Shown here in pieces: positions 63,407 through 64,000 of a DNA stretch of 64,000 nucleotides; positions within the stretch are counted from its first letter, which is position 1; each line of letters begins with the position of its first letter. The notes under the pieces were generated by a model. That model ran no database searches, was not told the DNA's origin, and worked only from the letters and a program-made list of their open reading frames with translations. The stretch spans positions 30,076-94,075 of the forward strand of contig JADFNB010000008.1 in the NCBI GenBank assembly GCA_022563595.1, written 5' to 3'. This stretch comes from Gemmatimonadota bacterium (lineage in GTDB: Bacteria > Gemmatimonadota > Gemmatimonadetes > Gemmatimonadales > GWC2-71-9). Made by a program: the position numbers and the translations under genes.

Positions 63407-63841
63407 ATGACCTTTCGCCAAGCAATTGCCTTTGTCCGGGCACACGGTGTCGTCTTGGAGTCGGCGAAGGGTCCGGTACCCTCACTCGTCGAGAAAATAA
63501 CGGGTGCACCAATTCGAGGAAGTTGGTGGGGGCATCCCAAAGGTGAGGAGATCTGGAAAGTGACTCGCCGCGTTAGGGACTCAGAGGACGTTCTGGTTTG
63601 TCGCCTTATTGACGGAAAGATTACCTACGTTCACCGCCGTATGTGGCCAGCCTTGGTGCGAGTAGCAAAACGGTTTCCGCGTAAGCGTCTTGCCAAGATT
63701 CAGGAGATTCACACCACGTCCGGTCGCCATGTCGTGAAAGAGGTCTCATTCCCGCGTTGGGTTCCGGCGGAGATTAAGAGGAAGGCCTCACAACTTTTGG
63801 AGGGACGCGCGCTTGCAGACTTGGGGCCGTGGTGTTCATAG
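63407..63841 (+). CDS. Conserved hypothetical protein
   Basis: A 144-residue protein from ATG 63407, preceded by GAGGAG. It begins MTFRQAIAFVRAHGVVLESA and has conserved-looking GPVPSLVEKITGAPIRGSWW and VLVCRLIDGKITYVHRRMW segments that occur in uncharacterised proteins of many bacteria. I do not recognise a function; no transmembrane segment, signal peptide or metal motif is visible. Confidence 0.68.
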   Translation: MTFRQAIAFVRAHGVVLESAKGPVPSLVEKITGAPIRGSWWGHPKGEEIWKVTRRVRDSEDVLVCRLIDGKITYVHRRMWPALVRVAKRFPRKRLAKIQEIHTTSGRHVVKEVSFPRWVPAEIKRKASQLLEGRALADLGPWCS

Positions 63842-64000
63842 GCAATGGCGCGTCTCCACCATTGACCCGAAGGTAATTCCGGGAACGGGGGGGGGGGGGG
63901 GTGGTGCGGATTTCGGGGACTATTGCCCGAATGTGGGTTGGTTTCGGGGTGAATTTCCCGGGATTTGTAGGGAATTGGGGCTGGGGACGGGCTTGGGGGG
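63842..64000. other. G-rich low-complexity end with 15-G run
   Basis: The last 159 bases become strongly G-rich on the plus strand, with fifteen consecutive G at 63887-63901 and further G runs to the edge. No gene or repeat family is visible. It resembles a contig end with low-quality reads more than a biological feature. Confidence 0.55.

Noticed and set aside
1..64000. CRISPR arrays, rRNA genes, phage or plasmid replication genes
   Set aside because: No regularly spaced direct repeats, rRNA-like stretches, or phage or replication gene families were seen.

Overview
The window is a GC-rich bacterial chromosome segment. Its gene content points to Gemmatimonadota or a close relative. The signs are two secreted VPS10/sortilin-type propeller proteins, a CBM9-DUF5916 outer-membrane protein, a zinc-ribbon Ser/Thr kinase with a TolB-like and TPR tail, a serine hydrolase fused to a VanX-type dipeptidase, and lipid-tailored secreted proteins throughout. 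This assignment is an inference from gene families; there is no rRNA gene in the window.

Layout. 1-20 kb: mostly secreted or housekeeping genes (two VPS10-type proteins around an ornithine aminotransferase, an EgtD-like methyltransferase, DUF3179, a YkvI-like transporter, a GH15 hydrolase, a CcmH-like peptide, DUF5916, the beta-lactamase/VanX fusion, a cytochrome P460 and a D-aminopeptidase). 20-24.6 kb: a CPA1 antiporter with a cyclic-nucleotide-binding domain and heme O synthase ctaB, set among decayed genes (a TrkA/RCK remnant, a sco1 remnant, a cytochrome c remnant and IS91-type transposase remnants). 24.6-30.7 kb: an electron-transfer island with a diheme cytochrome c joined to an ethylbenzene-dehydrogenase-gamma-like domain, a U32 peptidase-like protein, a cytochrome-porin fusion, a second diheme cytochrome and a cupredoxin-like protein. 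31-37.2 kb: a radical SAM protein, a FAD oxidoreductase and a 1140-residue protein joining a DMSO-reductase-family molybdoenzyme to a complete NifS/IscS-type cysteine desulfurase.

38.7-46.4 kb is a tight plus-strand operon behind a TetR regulator: SDR, dienoyl-CoA hydratase-like crotonase, two 2-hydroxyacyl-CoA-dehydratase-family subunits, two different BadF/BcrA-type ATPase subunits, a small CxxC protein and a zinc alcohol dehydrogenase. This is the set expected for an ATP-dependent (class I, Bzd-like) benzoyl-CoA or substituted benzoyl-CoA reductase with its next two ring-modifying steps. CoA ligase, ring-opening hydrolase and ferredoxin are not in the window.

46.5-64 kb returns to scattered genes: an amidase, a membrane protein with a helix-hairpin-helix tail, a desaturase, a glycosyltransferase, HflKC, the Ser/Thr kinase, an S41-like protease and a TPR protein. 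There are remnants of kinase N-termini, an IS91 transposase remnant and a tRNA 3'-end-like fragment. The last 160 bases are G-rich with a 15-G run and look like a contig end.

The most unusual items are the molybdoenzyme-cysteine desulfurase fusion, the aromatic-ring reductase operon next to a cytochrome island in this kind of genome, and the repeated small-deletion decay between 20 and 26.4 kb.
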